NCBI GenBank assembly: GCA_910578865.1 | Contig: CAJTRM010000002.1 | Location: 1-64,000, forward strand | Length of the DNA stretch: 64,000 nt | Direction: 5' to 3' | DNA from: an uncultured Dorea sp. | Lineage (GTDB): Bacteria > Bacillota > Clostridia > Lachnospirales > Lachnospiraceae | In this document: in pieces, positions 33,728-43,930 of the stretch | Layout: the number at the start of each line of letters is the position of its first letter | How positions within the stretch are numbered: the stretch's first letter is position 1 | The notes under the pieces: generated by a model | What the model was told of the DNA's origin: nothing | Database searches by the model: none | The model's input: the letters and a program-made list of their open reading frames with translations, nothing else | Position numbers and translations under genes: made by a program

Positions 33728-36379
33728 GTGGCTGAATTAACACCAATGATGCAGCAATACGTAAAGACAAAAGCGGAGTATAAGGACTGCATTTTATTTT
33801 ATAGACTGGGCGATTTTTATGAGATGTTTTATGAGGATGCCCTGACGGCTTCGAGAGAACTGGAGATTACGCTGACCGGGAAGAACTGTGGTCTTGAGGA
33901 ACGGGCGCCCATGTGCGGCGTCCCGTATCATGCAGTGGACGGGTATCTGAATCGGCTGGTCTCCAAGGGATATAAGGTTGCCATCTGTGAACAGGTGGAG
34001 GATGTTTCTCAGGCAAAAGGACTGGTAAAGCGTGAAGTGGTGCGGATTGCCACTCCCGGGACGAACCTGGACACACAGGCGCTGGATGAGACAAAAAATA
34101 ATTATCTGATGTGTATTTCCTATATTGCCGACCGTTACGGAGTGTCGGTCGCAGATGTGACCACAGGAGAATATCTTGTGACAGAGATCGGAAGCAGCGG
34201 TAAGCTGTTCGACGAGATATACCGGTTTATGCCTTCAGAGCTGATTTGCAATGAGGCTTTTTATATGAGCGGCATGGATATAGAAGACCTGAGGGAGCGG
34301 CTTGGTATTACGGTCTATTCTCTGGATGCCTGGTATTTTGATGATTCCATCTGTGAAACAGTGTTAAAAGAGCATTTTAACTGCCAAACTTTGGAAGGGC
34401 TCGGACTTGCAGATTATGAATGCGGAACGGTGGCGTCCGGGGCACTCCTTCAATATCTGAAGGAGACTCAGAAGACTGCCCTTACCCACATGTCCCGGCT
34501 TACGGCCTACACGACGGGGAAATATATGCTGCTGGACAGCTCGACCAGGCGGAATCTGGAACTCTGCGAGACGCTTCGTGAGAAACAGAAGAGAGGTTCC
34601 CTTCTGTGGGTGCTTGATAAGACGAAGACGGCGATGGGGGCAAGGAACCTGAGAAAATATGTGGAACAGCCCCTGATTGACAAAGACAGCATCAATGAGC
34701 GTCTCGACGCAGTAGAGGAGTTTAAGAACAATGCCATATTAAGGGAGGAGATCCGGGAGTATCTGGCGCCTGTATATGACCTGGAACGACTGGTCAGCAA
34801 AATTACATACCAGACTGCCAATCCAAGGGATCTGACAGCATTTGAAAGCTCCCTGTCCATGCTTCCGCATATTAAGTGTATCTTGAACGATATGAAAAGC
34901 CCGCTGAACAAAAGGCTGTATGAAGAGCTTGATCCTCTGGAAGATATCTGTCAGCTGATCCAGTCGGCGATCCGGGAGGAGCCGCCCATCACCATGAGGG
35001 AAGGCGGGATTATCAGAGACGGTTACAATGAAGAAGTTGACCGGCTGCGCTCGGCCAAGTCGGACGGAAAAGACTGGCTTGCAAAGCTTGAGGAGCAAGA
35101 GCGGGAAAAAACCGGGATCAAGAATCTCAGGATCAGGTATAATAAGGTGTTCGGCTATTATCTGGAGGTGACAAATTCCTTTAAAAATATGGTTCCGGAT
35201 TATTATACCCGTAAACAGACTCTGGCCAATGCAGAACGTTATATTATCCCGGAATTAAAGGAACTTGAGGATACGATCCTTGGGGCTGAGGATAAGCTGT
35301 ATGCGCTGGAGTATCAACTCTACTGCGAAGTACGGGATCAGATTGCAAAAGAAGTAGTGCGGATCCAGACAACGGCCAGAACGATTGCAAAGACAGATAC
35401 ATTTGCCTCCCTTGCCCTTGTTGCAGAACAGAATAATTATGTGCGTCCACATGTGAATGAAAAAGGCGTCATTGATATCAAGGACGGACGTCATCCGGTC
35501 GTGGAGAAGGTGATTCCCCATGATATGTTCATTACGAATGATACATACCTGAATGATAAAAAGAATCGGATCTCTATTATCACCGGTCCGAATATGGCGG
35601 GAAAATCTACTTATATGAGACAGACGGCTCTGATCGTACTGATGGCACAGATTGGTTCCTTTGTGCCTGCCTCCTTTGCAGATATTGGCCTGGTTGACCG
35701 CATTTTTACAAGAGTCGGAGCCTCTGACGACCTGGCAAGCGGGCAGAGCACATTTATGGTAGAGATGACGGAGGTTGCCAATATCTTAAGAAACGCAACG
35801 AGTAAGAGTCTGCTGATTCTGGACGAGATCGGACGAGGGACAAGTACCTTTGACGGTCTCAGTATTGCATGGGCAGTGATTGAACATATCAGCAGCAGTA
35901 AGCTCCTTGGAGCCAAGACTTTATTTGCCACTCATTATCATGAACTGACGGAACTTGAGGGCAAGATTGATAATGTAAATAATTACTGCATTGCTGTCAA
36001 GGAAAAGGGGGATGATATTATCTTCCTCCGTAAGATTGTAAAGGGCGGCGCCGATAAAAGCTACGGTATTCAGGTGGCCAGGCTTGCAGGAGTTCCTTCT
36101 TCTGTCACCGACCGGGCGAAAGAAATTGTGGAGGAGCTGATCCATGCCGATATTACGACCAGGATTAAGGATATAGCTGTTCAGGGAGGAAGCGGAGAGG
36201 TTAAGGTCCGTGCTAAGAAGTATGATGAGGTGGATCTGGCGCAGATCTCCCTGTTCGACACTGTAAAGGATGATGATGTGATCACTGAGATTAAGAATCT
36301 GGATGTAAGCAACCTGACACCGATCGATGCATTAAATACGCTGTACCAGCTTCAGAACAAATTGAAAAACAGGTGGTAG
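33728..36379 (+). CDS. mutS: DNA mismatch repair protein MutS
   Basis: The 883-residue protein has a GTG start behind GAGGAG. The mismatch-recognition motif FYE is at residues 30-32, followed by connector, lever and clamp domains. The ATPase has Walker A GPNMAGKST (620-628), DEIGRGTSTFDG and ATHYHEL motifs, then a C-terminal dimerisation tail. It recognises mismatches and recruits MutL. The 883-residue length is normal for MutS1. It is followed after 2 nt by mutL. Confidence 0.97.
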   Translation: MAELTPMMQQYVKTKAEYKDCILFYRLGDFYEMFYEDALTASRELEITLTGKNCGLEERAPMCGVPYHAVDGYLNRLVSKGYKVAICEQVEDVSQAKGLVKREVVRIATPGTNLDTQALDETKNNYLMCISYIADRYGVSVADVTTGEYLVTEIGSSGKLFDEIYRFMPSELICNEAFYMSGMDIEDLRERLGITVYSLDAWYFDDSICETVLKEHFNCQTLEGLGLADYECGTVASGALLQYLKETQKTALTHMSRLTAYTTGKYMLLDSSTRRNLELCETLREKQKRGSLLWVLDKTKTAMGARNLRKYVEQPLIDKDSINERLDAVEEFKNNAILREEIREYLAPVYDLERLVSKITYQTANPRDLTAFESSLSMLPHIKCILNDMKSPLNKRLYEELDPLEDICQLIQSAIREEPPITMREGGIIRDGYNEEVDRLRSAKSDGKDWLAKLEEQEREKTGIKNLRIRYNKVFGYYLEVTNSFKNMVPDYYTRKQTLANAERYIIPELKELEDTILGAEDKLYALEYQLYCEVRDQIAKEVVRIQTTARTIAKTDTFASLALVAEQNNYVRPHVNEKGVIDIKDGRHPVVEKVIPHDMFITNDTYLNDKKNRISIITGPNMAGKSTYMRQTALIVLMAQIGSFVPASFADIGLVDRIFTRVGASDDLASGQSTFMVEMTEVANILRNATSKSLLILDEIGRGTSTFDGLSIAWAVIEHISSSKLLGAKTLFATHYHELTELEGKIDNVNNYCIAVKEKGDDIIFLRKIVKGGADKSYGIQVARLAGVPSSVTDRAKEIVEELIHADITTRIKDIAVQGGSGEVKVRAKKYDEVDLAQISLFDTVKDDDVITEIKNLDVSNLTPIDALNTLYQLQNKLKNRW

Positions 36380-36381
36380 TT

Positions 36382-38391
36382 ATGGGTAAGATACAGGTAT
36401 TAGATCAAATAACCATTGATAAAATCGCGGCGGGGGAAGTCATTGAACGTCCCGCCTCGGTCGTCAAGGAACTGGTGGAAAATTCCATTGACGCCGGTGC
36501 GGCGGCCGTGACTGTGGAGATCAAAGAAGGCGGGATCTCTTTTATGCGGATTGCAGACAACGGATGCGGCATAGACAGGGAGGATGTGCCGGGTGCATTT
36601 TTACGTCATTCCACCAGCAAGATCCGGTCGGTGGATGACCTTGCGCGTATCGGCTCCCTTGGTTTCCGGGGGGAGGCTCTTTCCAGTATTGCGGCGGTTT
36701 CCCAGGTAGAACTGGTCACAAAGACAAGAGAGGATACCTTTGGAACCAGATACCGGATTGCCGGAGGAAAGGAAGAAGACCTTGAAGAAGCAGGGGCTCC
36801 TGACGGAACTACATTTTTTATCCGCCAGTTGTTTTACAATGTACCGGCAAGGAGGAAATTTTTAAAGACGGCCATGACAGAGGCCGGGCATGTGGGCGAC
36901 CTGATGACCAGGCTTGCACTGTCCCGCCCGGAAATTTCGTTTCAGTTTGTGAACAACGGCATGTCAAGGTTACATACCTCCGGCAACGGAAATCTTCGGG
37001 ATGTGATCTATCATGTGTACGGGAGAGAGATCGCCGCCAATCTTTTTGCCGTAGATTATGAAAAGAACGGTCTCCGCATCACTGGGTATGCGGGCGCACC
37101 GGTCATCTCGAGAGGAAACCGTAATTTTGAAAATTATTTTATTAACGGGAGATATGTAAAGAGCCAGATCATCTATAAGGCCATTGAGGATGCCTATAAA
37201 GATTATACGATGCAGCACAAATATCCGTTTACGGTTCTGCATATTGAGATTGACGGGGAGCATGTGGATGTAAATGTCCATCCTACAAAAATGGATCTGC
37301 GCTTTAATAACCAGCAGGAGGTTTATAACTGCGTCTATGAGGCGCTGGATCAATGTCTGCGCAGCAGAGAACTGATTCCGGAGATTACGGTCGATGTACC
37401 GAAAAGCCAGCCGGCCGTGGAGACAAAAGAGGAGCGGCCGAAGGTTTTGCCGGCCGGGGAGATGAAAGAGGAGCGGCCAAAAGTTCCGCCGGCCGTGGAG
37501 ACAAAAGAGGAGCGGCCGAAGGTTTTACCGGCCGGGGAGGCGAAGGAAGTGCAGTCTGCCCGGCCGGCGGAGCAGCGTTCCGGGGCTGAGAGGGATCTGG
37601 ATTATTTTATGGAGCAGATGAAAAAGCGTGTGTTTGCTTATCATCAGCAGAACGCTTCGGCAGAAGTAAAGGACAAATCTTCGCTGCTTCATCCCGGGCG
37701 CCAGACAGACAGGATCCGGGAGGCTGTTTCTTCCTATCCGGTTCCGGAAAAATCAAAGCAGCCGGAACAGCTGAACCTGTTTGAGGAAAAATTCCTGGAC
37801 CGGAAGGCACGTACACAGTACACACTCATCGGACAGGTATTTGACACTTACTGGCTGGTACAGTACGAAAATAATCTGTATATTATAGACCAGCATGCGG
37901 CGCATGAGCGTGTCTTATATGAAAAGACGCTTAAGGGGATGAAAACCCGTGAGTTTACCGCTCAGATGATCAGTCCTCCGATTATCCTGAACCTGACCAT
38001 ACAGGAGTCAGAGCTTCTCAGCACTTATATGGACCGCTTTACAAGGATTGGGTTTGAATTTGAAGAATTCGGGCAGGATTCTTATATGGTGAGAAGTGTG
38101 CCGGACAATCTTTTCAGCATTGCCAAAAAGGAACTCCTGATGGAGATGATCGACAGTTTGTCGGATGAGGTCAGCCGTAATCAGGCGTCCGACCTTCTGG
38201 ATGAAAAGATTGCCTCTATGTCATGCAAAGCCGCAGTGAAAGGAAATATGAAACTGTCGGCTCAGGAGGTGGACGCCCTGATCGGGGAGCTTCTGCTTCT
38301 GGACAACCCGTATCACTGCCCTCACGGCAGGCCTACCATTATTGCCATGTCAAAGCGGGAATTAGAAAAAAAATTCAAGAGGATTGTGTGA
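36382..38391 (+). CDS. mutL: DNA mismatch repair endonuclease MutL
   Basis: The protein has 669 residues from ATG 36382, just after AGGTGG. The N-terminal GHKL ATPase has ENSIDAGA, DNGCGI and GFRGEALSSI motifs. The C-terminal domain carries the endonuclease motif DQHAAHERVLYE starting at Asp503, and a late Cys/His motif CPHGRPT, so this MutL nicks DNA itself, as in bacteria lacking MutH. The linker (about 344-395) consists of tandem 13-residue repeats. It overlaps miaA in TGATG. Confidence 0.96.
   Translation: MGKIQVLDQITIDKIAAGEVIERPASVVKELVENSIDAGAAAVTVEIKEGGISFMRIADNGCGIDREDVPGAFLRHSTSKIRSVDDLARIGSLGFRGEALSSIAAVSQVELVTKTREDTFGTRYRIAGGKEEDLEEAGAPDGTTFFIRQLFYNVPARRKFLKTAMTEAGHVGDLMTRLALSRPEISFQFVNNGMSRLHTSGNGNLRDVIYHVYGREIAANLFAVDYEKNGLRITGYAGAPVISRGNRNFENYFINGRYVKSQIIYKAIEDAYKDYTMQHKYPFTVLHIEIDGEHVDVNVHPTKMDLRFNNQQEVYNCVYEALDQCLRSRELIPEITVDVPKSQPAVETKEERPKVLPAGEMKEERPKVPPAVETKEERPKVLPAGEAKEVQSARPAEQRSGAERDLDYFMEQMKKRVFAYHQQNASAEVKDKSSLLHPGRQTDRIREAVSSYPVPEKSKQPEQLNLFEEKFLDRKARTQYTLIGQVFDTYWLVQYENNLYIIDQHAAHERVLYEKTLKGMKTREFTAQMISPPIILNLTIQESELLSTYMDRFTRIGFEFEEFGQDSYMVRSVPDNLFSIAKKELLMEMIDSLSDEVSRNQASDLLDEKIASMSCKAAVKGNMKLSAQEVDALIGELLLLDNPYHCPHGRPTIIAMSKRELEKKFKRIV
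37411..37559 (+). repeat. 39-bp tandem repeat in the mutL linker
   Basis: Units start at 37411, 37450, 37489 and 37528 (the last partial, 32 bp). Units 1 and 3 differ at one base, and units 2 and 4 resemble each other, giving a 78-bp higher-order period. Each unit encodes PAxExKEERPKVx, so copy changes stay in frame. Confidence 0.85.
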
Positions 38392-39338
38392 TGAACAAAA
38401 AACCATTAGTCATATTGGCAGGCCCTACCGCAGCAGGCAAAACACAGGCATCGATCGGACTTGCAAAGGAAATCGGCGGCGAGATCATATCCGCAGATTC
38501 TATGCAGGTCTACAAGTATATGGATATCGGATCTGCCAAGATTACGGAGGCGGAGATGAAAGGGGTGAAGCATCACCTGATCGATGTGCTGGAGCCGGAC
38601 GAGGAATTTCATGTGGTTAAATTTCAGGAGATGGCGAAAAATGCCATGGAGGGCATCTATGGGCGCGGCCATATCCCTATCGTAACGGGAGGGACAGGAT
38701 TTTACATTCAGGCGCTGATCTATGACATTGATTTTACAGACGGCGGACAGGACACCCTGCTTCGCAGGGAACTGGAGGATTATGCCAGAGAGCAGGGGGC
38801 AGAGGCGCTGCACAGACGTCTGAAGCTGGTGGATCCCGCATCTGCCGGGAAGATTCACGCCAATAATGTAAAGAGGGTGATTCGTGCTCTGGAGTTCTAT
38901 GAACAGACCGGAATCCCGATTTCTCGGCACAATGAACTGGAGAGGCAGAGAACGTCTCCTTATGATGTCACATATTTTGTGCTGAACGATGACAGAGGGG
39001 CGCTGTACGAGCGGATTGACCGGCGGGTGGATCAGATGATGGACAAAGGGCTGCTTGAGGAAGTGCAGCAGCTGAAGGACAGGGGATTTACCAGGAATAT
39101 GGTTTCTATGCAGGGTCTTGGCTATAAGGAGATCCTTATGTATCTGGAAGGTGAATGCAGCCTTTCTGATGCTGTCTATAAAATCAAGAGGGATACCAGA
39201 CATTTTGCAAAACGACAGATTACATGGTTTAAGAGGGAGAAGAATGTAATCTGGATCCACAAAAATGAATATGATTACGACGAGAAAAAGATATTGAACA
39301 TGATGCTTCAGGCTTTGAATAAAACGAGGGGTTCCTGA
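38391..39338 (+). CDS. miaA: tRNA dimethylallyltransferase MiaA
   Basis: The 315-residue enzyme carries P-loop GPTAAGKT (11-18), the DSMQVY substrate motif and the VTGGTGFY segment. It transfers a dimethylallyl group to A37 of tRNAs, the substrate for MiaB encoded upstream. ATG 38391 shares one base with the mutL stop. In many clostridia hfq follows miaA; no hfq is seen here. Confidence 0.96.
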   Translation: MNKKPLVILAGPTAAGKTQASIGLAKEIGGEIISADSMQVYKYMDIGSAKITEAEMKGVKHHLIDVLEPDEEFHVVKFQEMAKNAMEGIYGRGHIPIVTGGTGFYIQALIYDIDFTDGGQDTLLRRELEDYAREQGAEALHRRLKLVDPASAGKIHANNVKRVIRALEFYEQTGIPISRHNELERQRTSPYDVTYFVLNDDRGALYERIDRRVDQMMDKGLLEEVQQLKDRGFTRNMVSMQGLGYKEILMYLEGECSLSDAVYKIKRDTRHFAKRQITWFKREKNVIWIHKNEYDYDEKKILNMMLQALNKTRGS

Positions 39339-39364
39339 CAGAGCATCTTATGAAGGGAGTAACT

Positions 39365-39667
39365 ATGTTTCGGAGATTATTTGGCGGTTCTAAATTTTTA
39401 AAACAGGTAAATACATTGATGAAGGTTTATGCGGTGAGCCATAATACAGAGGCAACGTATAAGCAGCTGGAGGGGTTGAAAAAATTAATCCGGACAGACG
39501 GGGAATTTGCGTGGTATGAACTGAATCGTGCGGCGCTTCTCTATGATATGCGTAAATTTGAGGCGGCGGCGGACGTTATCCGGGAGATTCCTCCGTTAAA
39601 TCCAGAATTTGACGCGCGCTGTGCAGACATTAAAACAAAGATTATGAGTGCGCTTCAGTCAAGATAA
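39365..39667 (+). CDS. Hypothetical TPR-like small protein
   Basis: The protein has 100 residues from ATG 39365, 6 nt after AAGGGAG; the ATG at 39350 lacks a site. It is helical, with a pattern suggesting one or two TPR-like helical hairpins (FAWYELNRAALLYDMRKFEAAADVI). No family was recognised. It lies between miaA and the methionine gamma-lyase-like gene with short gaps, so it is probably in the same transcript. Confidence 0.6.
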   Translation: MFRRLFGGSKFLKQVNTLMKVYAVSHNTEATYKQLEGLKKLIRTDGEFAWYELNRAALLYDMRKFEAAADVIREIPPLNPEFDARCADIKTKIMSALQSR

Positions 39668-39686
39668 GAGAGTAAAAGGAGATTGT

Positions 39687-40970
39687 ATGTCAGAAATTGC
39701 AAACCTGTACCGGGAAATGGGGATCAGTCCTTCTGTTTTCCGGTTCGGAAGTAAAATAGAAGAAGAGTTAAAAAGCCGTTTTGAGGACATTGACCGTATG
39801 GCTGAGTACAACCAGCTAAAGGTCATCCGCGCCATGCAGGAGCATCGTGTGAATGCAGAGTGTTTTCACTTCGTAAGCGGCTACGGGTATGATGATTACG
39901 GCAGAGATACGCTGGAAAAAGTTTATGCTTCAGTGTTTCACACCGCGGGAGCCCTTGTAAGACCCCAGATCACCTGCGGGACTCATGCGCTTTCCCTGGC
40001 ACTGGGTGCCAATCTGAGGCCGGGGGATGAACTTCTTTCAGCAGGCGGGAAGCCTTATGATACGTTAGAGGAAGTGATCGGCATCCGTCCCTCCAACGGC
40101 TCCCTGGCCGAATATGGGGTCACTTACCGTCAGGTAGATCTGCTCCCTGACGGCTCCTTTGATTTTGAAAAAATTGAAAAAGCCATCCATGAGAAAACAA
40201 AAATGGTGACGGTTCAGCGGTCCAAAGGATATCAGACGAGGCCGAGTTTTTCGGTAGCACAGATCGGCGAGGTGATTCGTTTTGTCAAACAGATCAAACC
40301 GGATGTGATCTGTATGGTGGACAATTGCTATGGGGAATTTGTGGAGGAGACAGAGCCAAGTGACGTGGGGGCGGACTTGGTGGTCGGTTCCCTGATCAAA
40401 AACCCGGGCGGCGGGCTTGCGCCGATCGGCGGCTATATTGCAGGAAAGCAGAGCCTTATTGACTCCTGCGGGTATCGTCTGACTTCTCCGGGGCTGGGAC
40501 GGGAGGTAGGAGCCTCGCTAGGTGTTATGCAGTCCTTCTACCAGGGACTTTTTCTTGCTCCTACTGTAGTGGCAAGTGCATTAAAAGGAGCTGTCCTTGC
40601 GGCAAATATCTATGAAAAGCTTGGGTATAAGGTAGTGCCGGATGCCGTACAGAGCAGGCATGATATTATCCAGGCCGTGGAGCTTGGGACTGCGGAAGCG
40701 GTCATTGCCTTCTGTCAGGGGATCCAGGCGGCGGCTCCGGTGGATTCCTACGTAATGCCGGAGCCCTGGGCAATGCCAGGATATGACAGTGATGTCATTA
40801 TGGCCGCAGGAGCGTTCGTGCAGGGATCATCCATCGAACTGAGTGCAGACGGGCCGATCAAGCCTCCGTATGCCGTATATTTCCAGGGCGGGCTTACCTG
40901 GCCTCATGCCAAGCTGGGGATCTTAATGTCTCTGGAATATCTCGTGCGGGCAGGAGTTGTAAAGCTATGA
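39687..40970 (+). CDS. Methionine gamma-lyase-like PLP enzyme (aluminium resistance protein family)
   Basis: The protein has 427 residues from ATG 39687 behind AAAAGGAG. It is a fold-type I PLP enzyme with VSGYGYDDYGRDTLEKVYA, the VTVQRSKGY segment and the likely PLP Lys238 in GSLIKNPGGG. The Firmicutes family is annotated as methionine gamma-lyase or aluminium resistance protein; the physiological substrate is not settled. It overlaps the next gene in ATGA. Confidence 0.88.
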   Translation: MSEIANLYREMGISPSVFRFGSKIEEELKSRFEDIDRMAEYNQLKVIRAMQEHRVNAECFHFVSGYGYDDYGRDTLEKVYASVFHTAGALVRPQITCGTHALSLALGANLRPGDELLSAGGKPYDTLEEVIGIRPSNGSLAEYGVTYRQVDLLPDGSFDFEKIEKAIHEKTKMVTVQRSKGYQTRPSFSVAQIGEVIRFVKQIKPDVICMVDNCYGEFVEETEPSDVGADLVVGSLIKNPGGGLAPIGGYIAGKQSLIDSCGYRLTSPGLGREVGASLGVMQSFYQGLFLAPTVVASALKGAVLAANIYEKLGYKVVPDAVQSRHDIIQAVELGTAEAVIAFCQGIQAAAPVDSYVMPEPWAMPGYDSDVIMAAGAFVQGSSIELSADGPIKPPYAVYFQGGLTWPHAKLGILMSLEYLVRAGVVKL

Positions 40971-42190
40971 GAAAAATTGTGGTTATCGGAGGCGGAGCTT
41001 CGGGGATGACGGCAGCGATTGCTGCCAAAACAGAAAACCCGAAAGCGGAAGTACGGATTCTGGAGCATAAAGATATTACCGGGAAAAAACTGCTGTCTAC
41101 CGGAAACGGACGATGCAATTTTACAAATGCGTTTATGAAAGGGCAGTGCTTTTTCAGTGATGCCCCTGACAATATTGAACGCGTTTTACAGAAGTTCGGA
41201 ACCAGGAATACCCTGTGCTTTTTCGAGGATCTTGGCATTATGTCCAAATCAAGGAACGGATATTATTATCCGCAGTCTGATCAGGCAAGTGCAGTACTCC
41301 GTGTCTTTCAGATGCGTCTGAAAACACTGGGAGTGCTTGTGGATACAAACATTCATGTCCGAGGGATCCGGAAATCCGGATCTGGTTTTCTGATCATGTC
41401 AGATGAAAAAACATATGAGGCGGATCGCATCATTCTTGCATGCGGAGGGAAAGCTTTTGCAGTGTCGGGTTCTGACGGCAGCGGATATGGCCTTGCAAAA
41501 TCACTGGGACATACTATGACGCCGGTGGTGCCGGCGCTGGTGCAGCTGAAAGTAAAGGATCATCCGCTGGCAAAGGCCTCGGGGGTCCGGACGGATGCCA
41601 GAGTATGTGCGTACGAGTCCGGACATTTTGCGGCGGAGGATACCGGCGAGCTGCAGATTACCGGGTACGGGATATCCGGGATACCGGTGTTTCAGATCAG
41701 CCGCCATGTGGCAAAGGCGCTTTACCGCGGGAACAAGGCCCAGGTAAGGATTGATTTTCTTCCCTTCATGACCGGAAAAGAGTTTTCTTGTTTTTTGGAA
41801 AAAAGAAAGGCCGGCAGAGAGACCTTTACCATGTCAGAATTCCTGACAGGTATTTTTAACCAGAAATTAATTCCATGTCTGTTAAAATCCGCCGGAATCT
41901 GGGAGGATACAAAGGTTCAGAGAGCAGGGAAGGCTTTATGGGACAGGCTCATAGATACATGCAAAAGTCTGACTCTCGGGATTACAGATACCAATGGGTT
42001 TGATAATGCCCAGGTATGTGCCGGGGGAATCCGTCTGGACGAGATAAATGCAGATTCCATGGAATCTCTGTGCTGTAAGCATGTGTACCTGGCAGGCGAG
42101 ATGCTTGACGTGGACGGCATATGCGGCGGATATAATCTGCAATGGGCATGGGCCAGCGGATACCTGGCAGGAAGAAATGCGGCGAAATAG
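40967..42190 (+). CDS. BaiN/HI0933-family flavoprotein (NAD(P)/FAD-dependent oxidoreductase)
   Basis: The 407-residue protein has an N-terminal FAD-binding GGGASGMTAAIAA motif, then KKLLSTGNGRCNFTN and a C-terminal GEMLDVDGICGGYNLQWAW typical of the HI0933/YhiN family. BaiN of Clostridium scindens belongs to this family and was linked to bile-acid reduction, but most members have unknown substrates, so a bile-acid role is not inferred. ATGA overlap with the preceding gene and a 9-nt gap to a second flavoprotein indicate one operon. Confidence 0.88.
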   Translation: MRKIVVIGGGASGMTAAIAAKTENPKAEVRILEHKDITGKKLLSTGNGRCNFTNAFMKGQCFFSDAPDNIERVLQKFGTRNTLCFFEDLGIMSKSRNGYYYPQSDQASAVLRVFQMRLKTLGVLVDTNIHVRGIRKSGSGFLIMSDEKTYEADRIILACGGKAFAVSGSDGSGYGLAKSLGHTMTPVVPALVQLKVKDHPLAKASGVRTDARVCAYESGHFAAEDTGELQITGYGISGIPVFQISRHVAKALYRGNKAQVRIDFLPFMTGKEFSCFLEKRKAGRETFTMSEFLTGIFNQKLIPCLLKSAGIWEDTKVQRAGKALWDRLIDTCKSLTLGITDTNGFDNAQVCAGGIRLDEINADSMESLCCKHVYLAGEMLDVDGICGGYNLQWAWASGYLAGRNAAK

Positions 42191-42199
42191 GAGAGAGTT

Positions 42200-43837
42200 A
42201 TGATTCAGATCAGTCAATTAAAGCTTAAGATTCCACACAGTGAGGAGCAGCTGCAGAAAAAAATAATAAATCTTCTTCGCATACAAAAGACAGAACTTCT
42301 GTCTTTTCGTATTCTGAAGAAGTCTTTGGACGCAAGAAAGAAGCCTGTATTATTCTACGTGTATTCCGTTGAAGCTGTGGTAAAAAATGAAGGCAGGCTC
42401 AAAAAGAAAATCAGGGACAAAAATATTTTGTTTCGGGAGCCGGTTCCCCCATATGTCTGCATCCCTTCCGGGGAGCGCCGGATGAAGACATCACCGGTAA
42501 TCGTGGGAAGCGGTCCTGCCGGGCTTTTTTGTGCCTATTCTCTTGCGAGAATGGGATATCGTCCGATTCTTCTCGAACGTGGAAAACGGGTAGAGGAACG
42601 CATCGAGGATGTGGATAAGTTCTGGAAAACAGGAATGCTGAATCCGGCTTCCAATGTCCAGTTCGGAGAAGGCGGAGCAGGCACGTTTTCTGACGGGAAA
42701 TTAAATACTTTGATCCATGATGCATCCGGAAGAGGACGGGAAGTCTTAAAAATCTTTGCGGAGCACGGCGCTTCCCGCGGCATCCTGTATGAAAGCAAAC
42801 CCCATATCGGGACGGATGTGCTGATGAAAGTGATAAAAAATATGCGTCAGTCTCTGACAGAAATGGGCGCTGATATCCGTTTCCACTCTCAAGTCACAGA
42901 TCTTTCTTTTGCCCGGGACGGTGAGGAAAGACGAGTCAGTACCCTTACGGTTTCAGATACCATGACCGGGACGTCTTATATGCTGCCGGCAGAGACGGTT
43001 GTCCTCGCCATCGGACACAGCGCCCGGGACACATTTGCCATGCTCAAAGAGCAGGAGGTCCCCATGGAGCCAAAATCCTTTGCAGTAGGAGTACGTGTGG
43101 AACATCCTCAGACGATGATCAATGAAAGTCAGTATGGATCGGGCTCCCCCGGCGGTCTTCCGGCAGCGCCCTACAAGCTGACCGCCAATCTTGAAAACGG
43201 GAGAGGCGTGTACACATTTTGTATGTGCCCGGGAGGGTATGTCGTGAATGCATCCTCCGAAGAGGGGAAGCTTGCCGTAAACGGTATGAGTTACAGCGAC
43301 CGGTCCGGCCTCAATGCCAACAGTGCCGTGATCGTGACGGTGACACCGGATGATTACGGGATCGAAGATATTCTTTCCGGTGTAGAGTTTCAGCGCAGAC
43401 TGGAAAAGGAGGCTTTTGAGGCGGGAAAAGGCGGCATCCCGGTTCAGCTCTTTAAAGATTTCTGCACAGACACTGTATCCGGCGGACCGGGTATGGTGTA
43501 TCCTCAGATGAAAGGATGTTATACCTGGACGAATGTGCGCCGGATATTTCCGGAAGAGATCGCAGCTTCTATTGAAGAAGGCATTCGTCGGTTCGGACAG
43601 AAGCTTCCGGGATACGCCAGGGAGGATGCCGTAATATCGGCGGTCGAGAGCAGAACCTCGTCTCCGGTTCGTATTCTGCGGGATGACACGATGCAGAGCC
43701 GGGTGAAGGGCCTGTATCCGTGCGGTGAGGGAGCAGGTTATGCAGGTGGAATTACGTCAGCCGCCATGGATGGACTAAAAGTGGCAGAATCTGTCAGCCA
43801 AATCTACCGTCCATTCGACAAACCAGGAAAGTGTTAA
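42200..43837 (+). CDS. FAD-dependent dehydrogenase (COG2509-like)
   Basis: The 545-residue protein has an N-terminal 90-residue domain with KKSLDARKKPVLFYVYSVEA, then an FAD-binding region with VGSGPAGLFCAYSLARMGY. The conserved NVQFGEGGAGTFSDGKLNT and C-terminal GEGAGYAGGITSAAMDGLK motifs follow. This is a widespread bacterial family of uncharacterised flavin dehydrogenases. Neighbouring flavoprotein and PLP enzyme suggest redox metabolism; the substrate is unknown. Confidence 0.87.
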   Translation: MIQISQLKLKIPHSEEQLQKKIINLLRIQKTELLSFRILKKSLDARKKPVLFYVYSVEAVVKNEGRLKKKIRDKNILFREPVPPYVCIPSGERRMKTSPVIVGSGPAGLFCAYSLARMGYRPILLERGKRVEERIEDVDKFWKTGMLNPASNVQFGEGGAGTFSDGKLNTLIHDASGRGREVLKIFAEHGASRGILYESKPHIGTDVLMKVIKNMRQSLTEMGADIRFHSQVTDLSFARDGEERRVSTLTVSDTMTGTSYMLPAETVVLAIGHSARDTFAMLKEQEVPMEPKSFAVGVRVEHPQTMINESQYGSGSPGGLPAAPYKLTANLENGRGVYTFCMCPGGYVVNASSEEGKLAVNGMSYSDRSGLNANSAVIVTVTPDDYGIEDILSGVEFQRRLEKEAFEAGKGGIPVQLFKDFCTDTVSGGPGMVYPQMKGCYTWTNVRRIFPEEIAASIEEGIRRFGQKLPGYAREDAVISAVESRTSSPVRILRDDTMQSRVKGLYPCGEGAGYAGGITSAAMDGLKVAESVSQIYRPFDKPGKC

Positions 43838-43930
43838 GAAAAAATTAATGGTATATCTCTATACACTTTTTCTGAAATATGATAGAATGTATTGAGTTTT
43901 TCGGAGAGATAAACGTGAGGAGGAGTACAT

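Noticed and set aside
37353-37589. Gly/Arg-rich alternate frame in mutL
   Set aside because: It is a by-product of the 39-bp GC-rich tandem repeat in the real mutL frame.
38406-39260. 284-residue frame antisense to miaA
   Set aside because: It is entirely within the well-supported miaA gene on the opposite strand, with no ribosome-binding site or known motif.
40967-42190. Possible bile-acid reductase BaiN
   Set aside because: The family match is real, but no other bai genes are nearby and most members of this flavoprotein family are unrelated to bile acids, so only the family name is used.
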